A stretch of DNA of 44,564 bases from positions 1 to 44,564 of IMG/VR virus record IMGVR_UViG_3300030090_004789. One strand, 5' to 3'. The notes beneath the pieces are model-generated. The model searched no databases, was not told where the DNA came from, and saw nothing but the letters and a program-made list of their open reading frames with translations. Shown here one piece after another: positions 8,859 through 17,075 of the stretch; the stretch's first letter is position 1, and each line of letters opens with the position of its first letter. Position numbers and translations under genes: made by a program. This DNA is from a virus.

Positions 8859-9329
8859 CTATGTTATTCCGCAAACTTTGCGACCTAATAAAAACAAATC
8901 GTGGGAAGTTGAAGCACTTGCCGAGGTTCTGCATACTGCAAAATCCGCAACATAAGCCGTGTCAGAAGCTCCTGAACCAACTATTGTAGCATCCTTCCAT
9001 TGAAAGGTCATACCTGCGGTTCCAGTAGTGCTTGTTGTTGTTACAGAATCTGCATTACCTCCAACTTGCAACCACCCGAATGTTCCTGAAGCAACAGCGT
9101 CATCAGGTACGCCAATATAATAATTCCCATGAGCAGCAGCAGTTTCTGAACCAAATCCACTGTCGGCTACCGCAAGGGTTAGTAACCCGCTTGCTCCACC
9201 TCTAATGGCATAGATAGTACCTGCCGTTAAGTCTCCATGAGCTTTTGCCTTTAACCATGTTTTCCCGTTTGAGTCAACACGAGGCATTATGGTTCCGCCA
9301 AAGGAACCTCTTTCAGTATTAAAAGCCAC
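8859..9329 (-). CDS. Capsid decoration/stabilising-like protein
   Basis: 156 residues starting with GTG at 9329 behind an AGGAG site. It is Gly/Ala/Ser/Thr-rich throughout, with a Thr/Ser run (TTTSTTGTAG) and a Ser/Ala run (TSASASTSHD). It sits 10 bases after the major capsid gene, the usual place of a decoration or head-stabilising protein. The Ser/Thr-rich exposed segments make it a possible acceptor for the glycosylation genes elsewhere in the genome; that idea is speculative. Confidence 0.6.
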   Translation of the reverse strand: MAFNTERGSFGGTIMPRVDSNGKTWLKAKAHGDLTAGTIYAIRGGASGLLTLAVADSGFGSETAAAHGNYYIGVPDDAVASGTFGWLQVGGNADSVTTTSTTGTAGMTFQWKDATIVGSGASDTAYVADFAVCRTSASASTSHDLFLLGRKVCGIT

Positions 9330-9339
9330 TTATTTTCTC

Positions 9340-10305
9340 CTAGTTTGTGTAATCGAGAGCAGTATACTTAAAGTTTACTTTTCTCATCTTACATACAATA
9401 TTGCCAGCCCACGAAACCGCTTTAGCCATCGCATTGATGTATCCAGCTTGAAACAGTTCCTTCCACGGAGTTGTCTTGAAGTCATAGTCAGGATGACATC
9501 TGAATTCAAAGTATTTGCAACATAGTCCGTACATGTAAGTACCACTACCAGCGGTGCTTGCATCGAGAGCGTAATCACCAACGATAGGTATACCGTGGAA
9601 TTTAACCGTGGTAAAACCAGCGTCAGCCATCATGGTATCCTCGAACCTTTCCTGGGGTTGAATCAAAGACTCAGCCTTGTTGTAAAGGTCTCTGGAAGTA
9701 ACAATCAAATCAGGTTTATCAGGACCGAAGGTCGCTAAATTAATCTGATGTGATAGTGAATTGGAGTCACCATAAAGATATAATTCAGTAGCTGAAGTAT
9801 TCTCTATAGCAGCCCATTCAGAGGCATCTGCAACAGCTATTCCTGCATAACTGTCCCCTGCGTCAACGATCTCGTCCAAACCACTGAAAGCCTTGGAAGA
9901 CTGGGTAGTATTGTAGAGGTCTGCCTGGAACTTGTTAAACATGTCCTGCTGAAGTTCGTCCGTTTTCTCTCGAAGGAGGTTGATAATCTGTGGTTTACCA
10001 GTGTTTTTAACACGTTCATCCCACGAAATCATCGCATCTGCTACAGTAAATTTGTAGTCAAGAACACCACCGGTTCGGGTTTCTTTCTGTCCGAACTCAA
10101 TCTGTTCTCTTGGGTTTACGTTGATTGCTGAATCCAAAGTATTATATCGGATAGCAAATTGTATTTGTGTACCACCGTCCCAGCGTACTTTCTTCTCTTG
10201 TTTCAGTTTATAAAACAGCGGTGATTTCTCGTACACCTGCTGAGTGATGGTTTTGTCGTAAAATTTATCCGAGACGGTATTAGCCTCGTCAATTCCTAAT
10301 GCCAC
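9340..10305 (-). CDS. Major capsid protein (HK97-fold type)
   Basis: 321 residues with a GTG start behind GGGG. The order of features fits the major capsid proteins of podovirus-like phages: a helical N-terminal arm (SDKFYDKTITQQVYEKSPLF), a long spine-helix region (about residues 105-130, LLREKTDELQQDMFNKFQ), then LIVTSRDLYNKAESL and a beta-rich C-terminus ending in a KVNFKYTALDY segment. It directly follows the scaffold gene and precedes three small beta proteins. It should form the icosahedral shell. Assignment rests on size, order and the DLIVTSRDLY pattern seen in many such capsids. Confidence 0.85.
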   Translation of the reverse strand: MALGIDEANTVSDKFYDKTITQQVYEKSPLFYKLKQEKKVRWDGGTQIQFAIRYNTLDSAINVNPREQIEFGQKETRTGGVLDYKFTVADAMISWDERVKNTGKPQIINLLREKTDELQQDMFNKFQADLYNTTQSSKAFSGLDEIVDAGDSYAGIAVADASEWAAIENTSATELYLYGDSNSLSHQINLATFGPDKPDLIVTSRDLYNKAESLIQPQERFEDTMMADAGFTTVKFHGIPIVGDYALDASTAGSGTYMYGLCCKYFEFRCHPDYDFKTTPWKELFQAGYINAMAKAVSWAGNIVCKMRKVNFKYTALDYTN

Positions 10306-10315
10306 TTTTTAGCCC

Positions 10316-11122
10316 CTAGTTGGGCAGCTTTACACCTGCATACTCCTGCATTGCTGCGTCTGCTGCCTCGTCTATACTGGCGTATTTACGACCACTGTCT
10401 GTTTTAGGTTTACCGCCACTTGCTCTTGGCAGTCTTGCTGCCTTTTGCATAGCCGGTCCTATTGGCGGCGAAGAATCCTGAACAGCACCGCTGTTCTTGC
10501 CTCGCATAGCCCAATACACCATTTCCAGTAGAGGTTCGGGATTGCCGTCACCGAGCGCATCAAGCATCTCAAGGGCATTGTCCTGGTCAAAGTCTTCATA
10601 CCTTGACTGCATTTGTCCCATAAGATCGTTGAGATATTTTTCACGTTGTTCTGTTGCCCTTTCATCTTTGAAAGACTGTAGTTCAGCACGAATTTCATCT
10701 ACAGCAGAATTAGTATGCTCTCTAGATCTATCCAGTAAGTCGTTAGGACCTACCGGTTCCTGTGTTAATTGGGCAAGTTGCGCCTGAGCTTGCGGTGACA
10801 AACCCCTATAGGCAGCATCCATGTCGTCATAACGTTTCTTGGTATCTAAGAAAGCCTTCATCTCTCCCTGATGTTTTTCTCTTTCGCTATCAAACGCTTT
10901 CCTTTCATCAGAAAGTTTTTGGGTCTTTCTGGTGTAGTCAGCTTCACGAAAATGAGAATCACGCCAAGCACGTTCCAAATCCTCTTTGGAGTCAAATCGA
11001 TCAACCTTACCGTCTAAATATGAGTAACTAAAAAACGGTTCTGGCTGCCCTGCGTCAGGACTTCCCTGCTCCGCTATGGGCTGACCCTCTAGGGGTTCCA
11101 CTGGAGTTGAAGCGTCTGCCAT
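10316..11122 (-). CDS. Scaffolding protein
   Basis: 268 residues, acidic and mostly helical, with a coiled-coil stretch (about residues 40-95, rich in Glu, Arg, Lys and Asp) and a second helical part. It ends in a basic/helical tail (KYASIDEAADAAMQEYAGVKLPN). The region YSYLDGKVDRFDSKEDLERAWRDSHFREADYTRKTQ matches the general layout of phage scaffold proteins. It lies just upstream of the capsid gene, the canonical position. It should guide procapsid assembly and leave before or during packaging. Confidence 0.8.
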   Translation of the reverse strand: MADASTPVEPLEGQPIAEQGSPDAGQPEPFFSYSYLDGKVDRFDSKEDLERAWRDSHFREADYTRKTQKLSDERKAFDSEREKHQGEMKAFLDTKKRYDDMDAAYRGLSPQAQAQLAQLTQEPVGPNDLLDRSREHTNSAVDEIRAELQSFKDERATEQREKYLNDLMGQMQSRYEDFDQDNALEMLDALGDGNPEPLLEMVYWAMRGKNSGAVQDSSPPIGPAMQKAARLPRASGGKPKTDSGRKYASIDEAADAAMQEYAGVKLPN

Positions 11123-11130
11123 TGTTTAAA

Positions 11131-11565
11131 CTACCTCCGTAGTAGTGATGATAAATCTTGAGGTGCTGGTTGCGCTGCTCTCCCTGGAGTCGCTCCTGCA
11201 CCTGCCGGTCTTTGTCCCATAGGACTTTGTCCCATTGGTCTTTGTGGAGCCGGTCTTCCACCTGACATTCCTGCCATACTTTGCATCTTTCCTTGCGGAG
11301 ATGCATTTTGTGCTAATTTAGTTAACTGAGTAACTGGTCCGTCTACATCTACACCATAACTCTGTAAAAACTGACGTATGGTTGTATCTGGTCCCACTCC
11401 TCTTCCCTGACTTTGCCGAAACATCATGTCTGTGGGGTTTAAAGGAGATTCAGTCGCTCTTGTTGCCGACTGCATTCCTGACCCTCCAGGTGAAGGCATC
11501 TGAGTTCTCCCCATAGGAGAAGCACCCCCTGGTGAAGGCATTGGTCTACGCATTGGGTCTGACAT
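11131..11565 (-). CDS. Low-complexity Met/Pro/Gly-rich protein
   Basis: 144 residues, mostly disordered: Met, Pro, Gly, Gln and Ser dominate both ends (SPGGASPMGRTQMPSPGG, then RPMGQSPMGQRPAG). A short ordered part near residues 55-85 reads TTIRQFLQSYGVDVDGPVTQLTKLA. The gene overlaps the end of the portal gene by 20 bases and precedes the scaffold gene. Small unknown proteins are common between portal and scaffold. A role in portal or scaffold assembly is plausible but unproven. Confidence 0.65.
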   Translation of the reverse strand: MSDPMRRPMPSPGGASPMGRTQMPSPGGSGMQSATRATESPLNPTDMMFRQSQGRGVGPDTTIRQFLQSYGVDVDGPVTQLTKLAQNASPQGKMQSMAGMSGGRPAPQRPMGQSPMGQRPAGAGATPGRAAQPAPQDLSSLLRR

Positions 11566-13438
11566 TTTCTTGTCCTCCTACGACTTCAAGCATTCCAGGT
11601 AGACCTGCTCCTGCTTGTTGCTGTTCCGATTGTTGCGGTTGTTGGTTTTCCGCATCGGCTCGTTTCTTTATTTCCTGAATAATGTTTTTATATTTAGGTA
11701 TCCTGAGTTGGTTAAGAACTGCTTCCCATATTGGAACACTGGTTGCAGGGCTGGCATTAGCCATTTCCAGTAACCTTAACAATAAGTTAGCCAGCGATTG
11801 TTTATCCATAGGTAGGGTTGAGTTGGTCTGTATTTCTAAATCGAAAGAAGCATACACGGGATCAACTTCCTGTAACCCTCCATACTTAGTAAGGAAAGCA
11901 TTGTAATCCTGTACTACCTGACTGTTTTCCTGTTCCATTTCCTGTTCTGTAGGTTGTAGAGCCTCTCTTACCCACCCAGCGTTATTGCTTACTGTGTAAT
12001 AAGATATCTCTCCGTCTTCAACTAAAGAAAAGTGTTTGGTATCTATATAGAACTGTTGCATATTGTGCAACCGCAACCATTGTAGTCTGCCTATAGAGTT
12101 TTCCAAGTTTCGTACCCTTTGGCGTGTTCTGGTATAAGCACTTTCTATAAGAGTAGAAATTTCCGTTGCTGATTGACGCTGGCTTTTTGATGTCCGTCCC
12201 TTGGTTATATCAGCCTGACCTGATGACTCTTCAATAGCTTGCATCAAAAAGTTGAGATAATTGTAGACCGTTTGGTCAAGAGGTTGCGTAGGTGCCTTTT
12301 CCAGAGGAGGTCGTGATGAGTTGGATAAGGCGTTGTAGGTGAATATGCCACCGCCACTACGCAGTTCTGTCTTTACTGTTTCTACTTCTAACCCAGCGTT
12401 ACTATCCAGTAACCAGGGAGGATCGCAGTAATATCTTTGCCACTGATCCATAAGTTGCATAGACCGATTTACTGCTTTGTTCATTTCTTCTATCTGGTCT
12501 ACTTCGCCCATTCCAAAGAATTCGTGAGGTACGAGGTAGTCATAAAGTTCTACATAAGGCGGTTTTCCGTGAGTATATACCGATGGTTTATCTTCTAATA
12601 ATACTCCTTCAGTAAAAATAACGAACCTTCCGTAAGGGTATTTTTTTCTGCTTTTCTTTTCTGCGTTTTCCTCTTTTTTCTCTACTTCGTCTCCTTTTTC
12701 GTTAACGTAGTAGTCTTCCATTTCATCGTCTTTTAACCATACTTCGTAGAGTGTTGCTGACTGAGCATCGGAATCTTCGTAGGCTTCTTTCTCTCCGGTG
12801 TCGTTCACCATCATGTGCCACTCGTCGTCAAGTGCGTCAGCTTTTACGTCTTTGCCTTTTTCGGGCCAGTTCATCCTTATGTAAGCCAAAGACCTGCGTG
12901 TTCTGGTTCCACACATAGGTGCTTTCCATAAACGGTCAAAACCACGAGCTATAAAAAAGGTTCTTGGGTCTACGTTTTCAACGATGTCTTCCTGCTCTTC
13001 CTCGTCATATAAGCACTTAACTATGCCTATCTTCATAATAAGAGCGTCCATTACCCACCGTAACACCACATCGTCCATGTCGAGTACGTCCCAGTCATAG
13101 TCAAGTTTAAGGCTAAGAGCCTCTATATACCTCTGCATATAAGGAACTCTCGCCCTGACTGACCACTGTGGCTTATTGTCGGTTAGTAAAGGAGCTATAG
13201 TACTTACTGTAGAATGCACTAAATTCAAGGCTACAGTAGAATCCGAGTTTCTTAGTTTGCCTTCTCCGTCAAGGTTCCACCACTCTCCTTTGTAACGTTT
13301 CAAGTATCGGGTCATTTCTTCACGGGTTGATTTGGTGGAATTAAAGCATCCGTCCACTTCCTGTCTAAGTTGTTTTATGTTAATGTCTGACTTCTCATCT
13401 ATGCGCCCAAGCAGTCTTTTAAGAACGTTTTCAGCCAT
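11546..13438 (-). CDS. Portal protein
   Basis: 630 residues, typical in size for podovirus portals. The sequence has the usual features: an N-terminal helical part with YKGEWWNLDGEG, a segment IAPLLTDNKPQWSVRAR, then YDYLVPHEFFGMGEVDQIEEMNKAVNRSMQLM, typical of the portal core, and a C-terminal helical crown (TEISTLIESAYTRTRQRVRNLENS) before a Gln-rich tail. It forms the dodecameric ring through which DNA enters and leaves. It is preceded by small genes and the sugar genes, and followed by scaffold and capsid. Confidence 0.85.
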   Translation of the reverse strand: MAENVLKRLLGRIDEKSDINIKQLRQEVDGCFNSTKSTREEMTRYLKRYKGEWWNLDGEGKLRNSDSTVALNLVHSTVSTIAPLLTDNKPQWSVRARVPYMQRYIEALSLKLDYDWDVLDMDDVVLRWVMDALIMKIGIVKCLYDEEEQEDIVENVDPRTFFIARGFDRLWKAPMCGTRTRRSLAYIRMNWPEKGKDVKADALDDEWHMMVNDTGEKEAYEDSDAQSATLYEVWLKDDEMEDYYVNEKGDEVEKKEENAEKKSRKKYPYGRFVIFTEGVLLEDKPSVYTHGKPPYVELYDYLVPHEFFGMGEVDQIEEMNKAVNRSMQLMDQWQRYYCDPPWLLDSNAGLEVETVKTELRSGGGIFTYNALSNSSRPPLEKAPTQPLDQTVYNYLNFLMQAIEESSGQADITKGRTSKSQRQSATEISTLIESAYTRTRQRVRNLENSIGRLQWLRLHNMQQFYIDTKHFSLVEDGEISYYTVSNNAGWVREALQPTEQEMEQENSQVVQDYNAFLTKYGGLQEVDPVYASFDLEIQTNSTLPMDKQSLANLLLRLLEMANASPATSVPIWEAVLNQLRIPKYKNIIQEIKKRADAENQQPQQSEQQQAGAGLPGMLEVVGGQENVRPNA

Positions 13439-13677
13439 TAATCTTTAATCCTTCTCGAACCAGACTCTCTTAACCACGTTTCACGTTGACCTTTAGTGTC
13501 AAAGTACTTACCTGCTCCAGGACTCCATCCTGATCTAAAATCCATTCTATATGTAGCAGGAGCATTAAACACCGTCTTCCCTTCCTTACCGCATGTAGGA
13601 CAAACGGCTTGATCTCTGCGGAGGACTAACGCCTCGTAAGCTCCGTGGTCCTTGCACTGGGCTTCCACTAAGGGCAT
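13438..13677 (-). CDS. Small zinc-ribbon protein (FmdB-like)
   Basis: 79 residues. Cys at about residue 8 and a CPTCGKEGK knuckle near residue 31 make a short zinc-ribbon like that of FmdB-type regulators. Many podoviruses carry one next to the portal gene. The C-terminus is basic (GQRETWLRESGSRRIKD). Its stop and the portal start touch at 13438. Function in phages is unknown; it may bind nucleic acid or the packaging machinery. Confidence 0.7.
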   Translation of the reverse strand: MPLVEAQCKDHGAYEALVLRRDQAVCPTCGKEGKTVFNAPATYRMDFRSGWSPGAGKYFDTKGQRETWLRESGSRRIKD

Positions 13678-13801
13678 TTGTGTTGCCTCTCATTCCTGGT
13701 CTTGAAGATATTAGGGGATTCTTTGCCTTGCTTTGGCTCATAAGCCGGTGAATTGCCTCTGGAGGTGCGCCTGACTCTAGTAACAGTTCCCATATATTCA
13801 A
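13586..13801 (-). CDS. Small hypothetical protein overlapping the zinc-ribbon gene
   Basis: 71 residues with a TTG start at 13801 directly after the stop of the previous gene (TAATTG), or ATG at 13741 as an alternative. The first 40 residues lie outside any other gene and look coding (NIWELLLESGAPPEAIHRLMSQ, an amphipathic helix). The last 30 overlap the zinc-ribbon gene in another frame and are basic and Ser-rich. The coupling to the gene upstream favours expression, but the C-terminal part may be fortuitous. Confidence 0.45.
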   Translation of the reverse strand: MNIWELLLESGAPPEAIHRLMSQSKAKNPLISSRPGMRGNTNALSGSPVQGPRSLRGVSPPQRSSRLSYMR

Positions 13802-14068
13802 TTAGTACATTCCCATTTCTTTCTTTTTCATGCCACGGGCTACTTTCCCGTAACCCATGTTTTTAGCTGATGCAGCCTTTAGGTATTGAGACGCATCATT
13901 CCCTGTAGGAGTTTTCATGTAGGTCTTAGCTATTGACCCACCAGGTTTTGTATTCATGTATTTATTTGAACTACCAGGTCCGGTTTTGGTGTTCATATAC
14001 TCGGTGTTGTGAGGGTTGCCGTATTTCTTATTCGGTGCGCTCAGATATGAAGGTGTTCCGTAAGCCAT
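13802..14068 (-). CDS. Small Tyr/Asn/Lys repeat protein
   Basis: 88 residues, low complexity, with the motif YMNTK-x-G or YMKTPTG repeated three times (near residues 24, 37 and 50), and a basic Met-rich C-terminus (RGMKKKEMGMY). It looks unfolded and basic. Its start lies 41 bases inside the end of the cytidylyltransferase gene, so it is translated from the same message. Function unknown; similar small repeat proteins occur around portal genes and may be minor head proteins. Confidence 0.55.
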   Translation of the reverse strand: MAYGTPSYLSAPNKKYGNPHNTEYMNTKTGPGSSNKYMNTKPGGSIAKTYMKTPTGNDASQYLKAASAKNMGYGKVARGMKKKEMGMY

Positions 14069-14750
14069 TGTTTAATAAACTCTCCGTAAGTTCTTTGTGG
14101 GATACTACTTCCCAATTAAACAATTTATACATCATGCGTACCCTGTCAAGGTCGGTTTGGGTGTCTACAGACCAGTCCATGAAGCTAACGTCATCTTTCT
14201 GTAAAATGACCTCGTGATCGAATAACCCTGGGTTCTCATATATAAAGGTCGTAACATGTTCTCTGCCACTATCAGTTAGCCTGTTTAACCTTAATAATGT
14301 GTCATATTGCATAACTTCTACATCTGTCCCTTTAGGGAAAGTACGGTATTGTACGTTACTACAAATATCGTGACTGCCTATAGCGGACATGGCAGATTCT
14401 ATGATTTCAGGGTCTATTAACGGACAATCGGCAGTAATTCTTATTATTACTTCAGCACCGCAAAAGTTGACTGCATGAAGGTATCTGGTTAAAACATCGT
14501 CTTCGTCACCGCTACGATGCCAGTATGACCAAATAGGTACGTTATTATAGGTACTGTCTACAAAGTCAGCTATCCTCTTATCTGGAGTAGCCACTACAAT
14601 ACAGTCTACTCCCTGAGCTAACCATGTTCGGTCAATAACCCATTGTAGCATAGTTTTCGGACCTATTGGTTTTAGCACCTTACCAGGAAGTCGTTTAGAA
14701 CCTAACCTTGCCTGTATTATAGCTGCTACTCTTGGTTCAAATTTGGGCAT
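14028..14750 (-). CDS. CMP-sugar synthetase-like cytidylyltransferase (SpsF/NeuA type)
   Basis: 240 residues. The N-terminus carries the nucleotide-binding signature IIQARLGSKRLPGKVL (residues 11-26), and RITADCPLIDP near residue 105 is the second conserved block of SpsF/KdsB/NeuA-type cytidylyltransferases. Enzymes of this group load CMP onto 2-keto sugars; in pseudaminic or legionaminic gene clusters an SpsF- or PseF-like enzyme makes the CMP-activated donor. Here it overlaps the methylase gene by 25 bases and ends a four-gene sugar set directly after terminase. The natural substrate is inferred from its neighbours, since this family also includes other specificities. Confidence 0.75.
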   Translation of the reverse strand: MPKFEPRVAAIIQARLGSKRLPGKVLKPIGPKTMLQWVIDRTWLAQGVDCIVVATPDKRIADFVDSTYNNVPIWSYWHRSGDEDDVLTRYLHAVNFCGAEVIIRITADCPLIDPEIIESAMSAIGSHDICSNVQYRTFPKGTDVEVMQYDTLLRLNRLTDSGREHVTTFIYENPGLFDHEVILQKDDVSFMDWSVDTQTDLDRVRMMYKLFNWEVVSHKELTESLLNNGLRNTFISERTE

Positions 14751-15325
14751 TCAAACAACCCCCACGTTACATCGTCCCAGCCTTCAGTATGAATGTAACC
14801 GCTGTCTATTGGTTCTAACCTTAAATCTTCGTAAAGTTCCATGTAGGGACCTGTCCATAGCATTCCTTTTTCTCCCCGATATGCTTTCTCTTCAAATTGA
14901 GGAGAACAGTACTCCATGCAAAGAACCTTATCGTTAGAACATCTAACTATTTCTTTCATAGCGCTCTTAACCTGTTTGGGATGCTGGTGAATCAATACCC
15001 CTGAAGTAAATACCAGGGAAAACTGACCGTCTGTAAAAGGAAGTTCATATATAGACCCAAACTTTACCGATGCTTTTGGACAGTTTTTTTTAGCCCTTCT
15101 TAACGAACTCTTGTTTATGTCTACTCCCCAACAGGGGACTTTTTCTGCAACATACCTTAAATTTAACCCAGCATTACAACCTGCTTCTAATACGTTATCC
15201 GGCTTCCAGTGATCCAAAAACTTATCCCACCATAGTTTCCTGTCCTCGGATTCCTGTAAGTTCCTTTTGGTGTACTTGTTACCAAACTCCCCTGCCCATA
15301 TCTTCTCTAAAGCCTTACTTCCCAT
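14726..15325 (-). CDS. Pseudaminic-acid-associated class I methyltransferase
   Basis: 199 residues. The start has IWAGEFGNKYTKRN (residues 9-22), which resembles the opening of the methylases named 'pseudaminic acid biosynthesis-associated methylase'. The SAM-binding loop is VLEAGCNAGLNLRYV (residues 45-59), followed by the acidic VDIN at 68-71 and motif IV-like FSLVFTSGVLIHQ. These proteins lie in nonulosonic acid clusters of bacteria and are thought to methylate the sugar or its acyl group. It overlaps its neighbours on both sides (19 and 25 bases), so the four sugar genes are translated together. Confidence 0.75.
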   Translation of the reverse strand: MGSKALEKIWAGEFGNKYTKRNLQESEDRKLWWDKFLDHWKPDNVLEAGCNAGLNLRYVAEKVPCWGVDINKSSLRRAKKNCPKASVKFGSIYELPFTDGQFSLVFTSGVLIHQHPKQVKSAMKEIVRCSNDKVLCMEYCSPQFEEKAYRGEKGMLWTGPYMELYEDLRLEPIDSGYIHTEGWDDVTWGLFECPNLNQE

Positions 15326-15993
15326 CCTTTCTCCTCTAAGTATTCTTTTGCCTCTTTAGGCGTACTCTGGGTAAACTGCCATAAAGCACCTGCAGCTACA
15401 CCGGATGCTCCAGCGCTTAGTGCCAAGTGCATATCTTCGTAAGTTCCACATCCGGAAGAAGCAACTATTGGCACATTAAGTTCTTTCACTGCGCTTTTAA
15501 TCGATTCTATGTCATAACCTTTAAACATACCGTCTCTTTCTACTGCCTGAATTATAACTTCTCCTATATAAGATAAGCGTTTAAACTCCCGATTCCTTGA
15601 CAATACCGCTACTACTGATTGACATCCTATAGCTTCACTTATCTCTTTGGTCAATCCTGGTATACTTAAAGCGTTAGAACCTAAAGCTATTTTATCAGCA
15701 CCGCATTCTTTTACAAGAGTAATTGCTGTTTCTTTATTGCAAATATTACCACCTACTGTTAAAGGAACAAAGTTTACCTTTGCTATTTTAGCAATAGTAT
15801 CATAATCGGGAGGTCTGTTTTCTTTTTTTGCCGTTATATCAAACACCACCATTTCATCAACCTGTCTGATATTGTGTACACTTGCTGCCTGTATAGGGTT
15901 TCCTACTACTCTCCAGCCTTCAAACTGTTTACCTTTTACCAAGTTACCACGGTCAATAAGTAAAGTAGGAATAACTCTTTTTGCTAATCCCAC
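15307..15993 (-). CDS. HisF-like ammonia-channelling subunit (WbuZ-type)
   Basis: 228 residues, a (beta/alpha)8 barrel of the HisF family: LAKRVIPTLLIDRGNLVKG at the start, LTVGGNI in the middle, and VPIVASSGCGTYED / GASGVAAGALW at the end. The two catalytic Asp of true HisF are replaced: position 12 (HisF Asp11) is Leu, and the Asp130 position in VVAVLSRNREF is also Leu. It is therefore not a histidine enzyme. WbuZ/HisF2-like proteins pass ammonia to an adjacent PseA/WbpG-like amidotransferase, which is the next gene upstream. GTG start at 15993, overlapping the previous stop as TAGTG. The HisH glutaminase partner is absent from this window. Confidence 0.8.
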   Translation of the reverse strand: MGLAKRVIPTLLIDRGNLVKGKQFEGWRVVGNPIQAASVHNIRQVDEMVVFDITAKKENRPPDYDTIAKIAKVNFVPLTVGGNICNKETAITLVKECGADKIALGSNALSIPGLTKEISEAIGCQSVVAVLSRNREFKRLSYIGEVIIQAVERDGMFKGYDIESIKSAVKELNVPIVASSGCGTYEDMHLALSAGASGVAAGALWQFTQSTPKEAKEYLEEKGWEVRL

Positions 15994-17075
15994 TATTCTT
16001 CTTTATGCTCTACTCTCGGATCTAGTATTGATCCTTTTATAATATCCCTATTGGTAAACATCTCGCATAGTTCTTTGAACCTTTCTATGCTTATATTTAA
16101 CGGTTCCAGTATTTCTTCTAAAGATTTATCCAGATACAACCAGGGAAACTTGCCGTCCCATTGCAGTGCATGTTTCTTTCCTTCTTCCCTTGTTATTATT
16201 CCTCTTCTGATGAGGGAGCAGGACATGTCGGTTGCTCTGCCAAACCCGTATTTAAGGAATTTAAAGAAGTCGTGGATACCTGTTTGGTAGTTATCGAGGT
16301 TTTCATAAGGGAAACCGCTTGACTGCACTTCTCTACTAAAATACTTGAAACCGTGGTCACGAGCTTTAATAGCGTTCTCATGTCCGTCCCACGGAAAGTA
16401 ATAACCCATAAAGACCCCTGTGATTCCAGACACTTGTTCTGGATATTGATAGAGCTGGATGTCTTCGCTGCTAAACGGAAGATCGGTGACACGAAGTCCC
16501 AGCAATCCCCCGAATTCTTCAAGCCAACTTCTATCAAGCATTCGTGAACCGTTACTTTCTTGGTTTGGTCCGCCGTATTCATTTTGTGGATTCTCCCCCC
16601 AAAGTATCAGAGGTATCTCATAATCAATAGCAACCTTAACTGGAATGGTAAAAATGGATACATGTTCTGCCCATGATATGTCACCTACAGTTTCCAAACA
16701 GAGTTTATTTAACTCTCTTCTTATTTTCAGGTTAGGCTGTATCTCTATTAAATCTACCCCAAGATTTGCTATGTTATCGAGGTTCTCCCTACCTATGCCG
16801 GATAAATGACATGTCCTGGCGTTTACCGCCAGAGGATTACCTCCCATTTCCAAGACCTTTAAAACCTGTGCATGTGAATCTTTGCCTCCACTCACTGGTA
16901 CAACACAGGTATGTTTGCCTTTAGAATTGGTTAATAACTCACGAAACTCCTCTTCTCTTTGTTTCCAGTCGATCTTACTTCTATAAGCGTAATTTATGCA
17001 AGCAGAACATAAACCGTTTTCAAACTTTAAATCAGGCTTAGTATCAGGCATGATGCAGTTTTTACAATACTTCAT
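15993..17075 (-). CDS. N-acetyl-sugar amidotransferase (PseA/WbpG family)
   Basis: 360 residues. An N-terminal zinc-binding region has Cys pairs YCKNCIMPDTKPD (about 3-15) and CSACINY (23-29). The PP-loop ATP pyrophosphatase motif SGGKDS lies at residues 62-67. This combination is the hallmark of the family that turns an N-acetyl group into an acetamidino group on sugars such as pseudaminic acid (PseA in Campylobacter) or on O-antigen uronic acids (WbpG in Pseudomonas). It needs ATP and ammonia, consistent with the HisF-like gene beside it. Its stop touches the start of that gene, and its own start overlaps the end of terminase by 4 bases. Confidence 0.85.
   Translation of the reverse strand: MKYCKNCIMPDTKPDLKFENGLCSACINYAYRSKIDWKQREEEFRELLTNSKGKHTCVVPVSGGKDSHAQVLKVLEMGGNPLAVNARTCHLSGIGRENLDNIANLGVDLIEIQPNLKIRRELNKLCLETVGDISWAEHVSIFTIPVKVAIDYEIPLILWGENPQNEYGGPNQESNGSRMLDRSWLEEFGGLLGLRVTDLPFSSEDIQLYQYPEQVSGITGVFMGYYFPWDGHENAIKARDHGFKYFSREVQSSGFPYENLDNYQTGIHDFFKFLKYGFGRATDMSCSLIRRGIITREEGKKHALQWDGKFPWLYLDKSLEEILEPLNISIERFKELCEMFTNRDIIKGSILDPRVEHKEE

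Noticed and set aside
10459-10698. Minus-strand 79-codon frame inside the scaffold gene
   Set aside because: It is an out-of-frame shadow with no ribosome site and no protein-like pattern, unlike the nested pairs at 26.3 and 37.2 kb.
16196-16582. 128-codon frame inside the amidotransferase gene
   Set aside because: It is a shadow of the well-supported PP-loop gene on the same strand, with no ribosome site or domain pattern.
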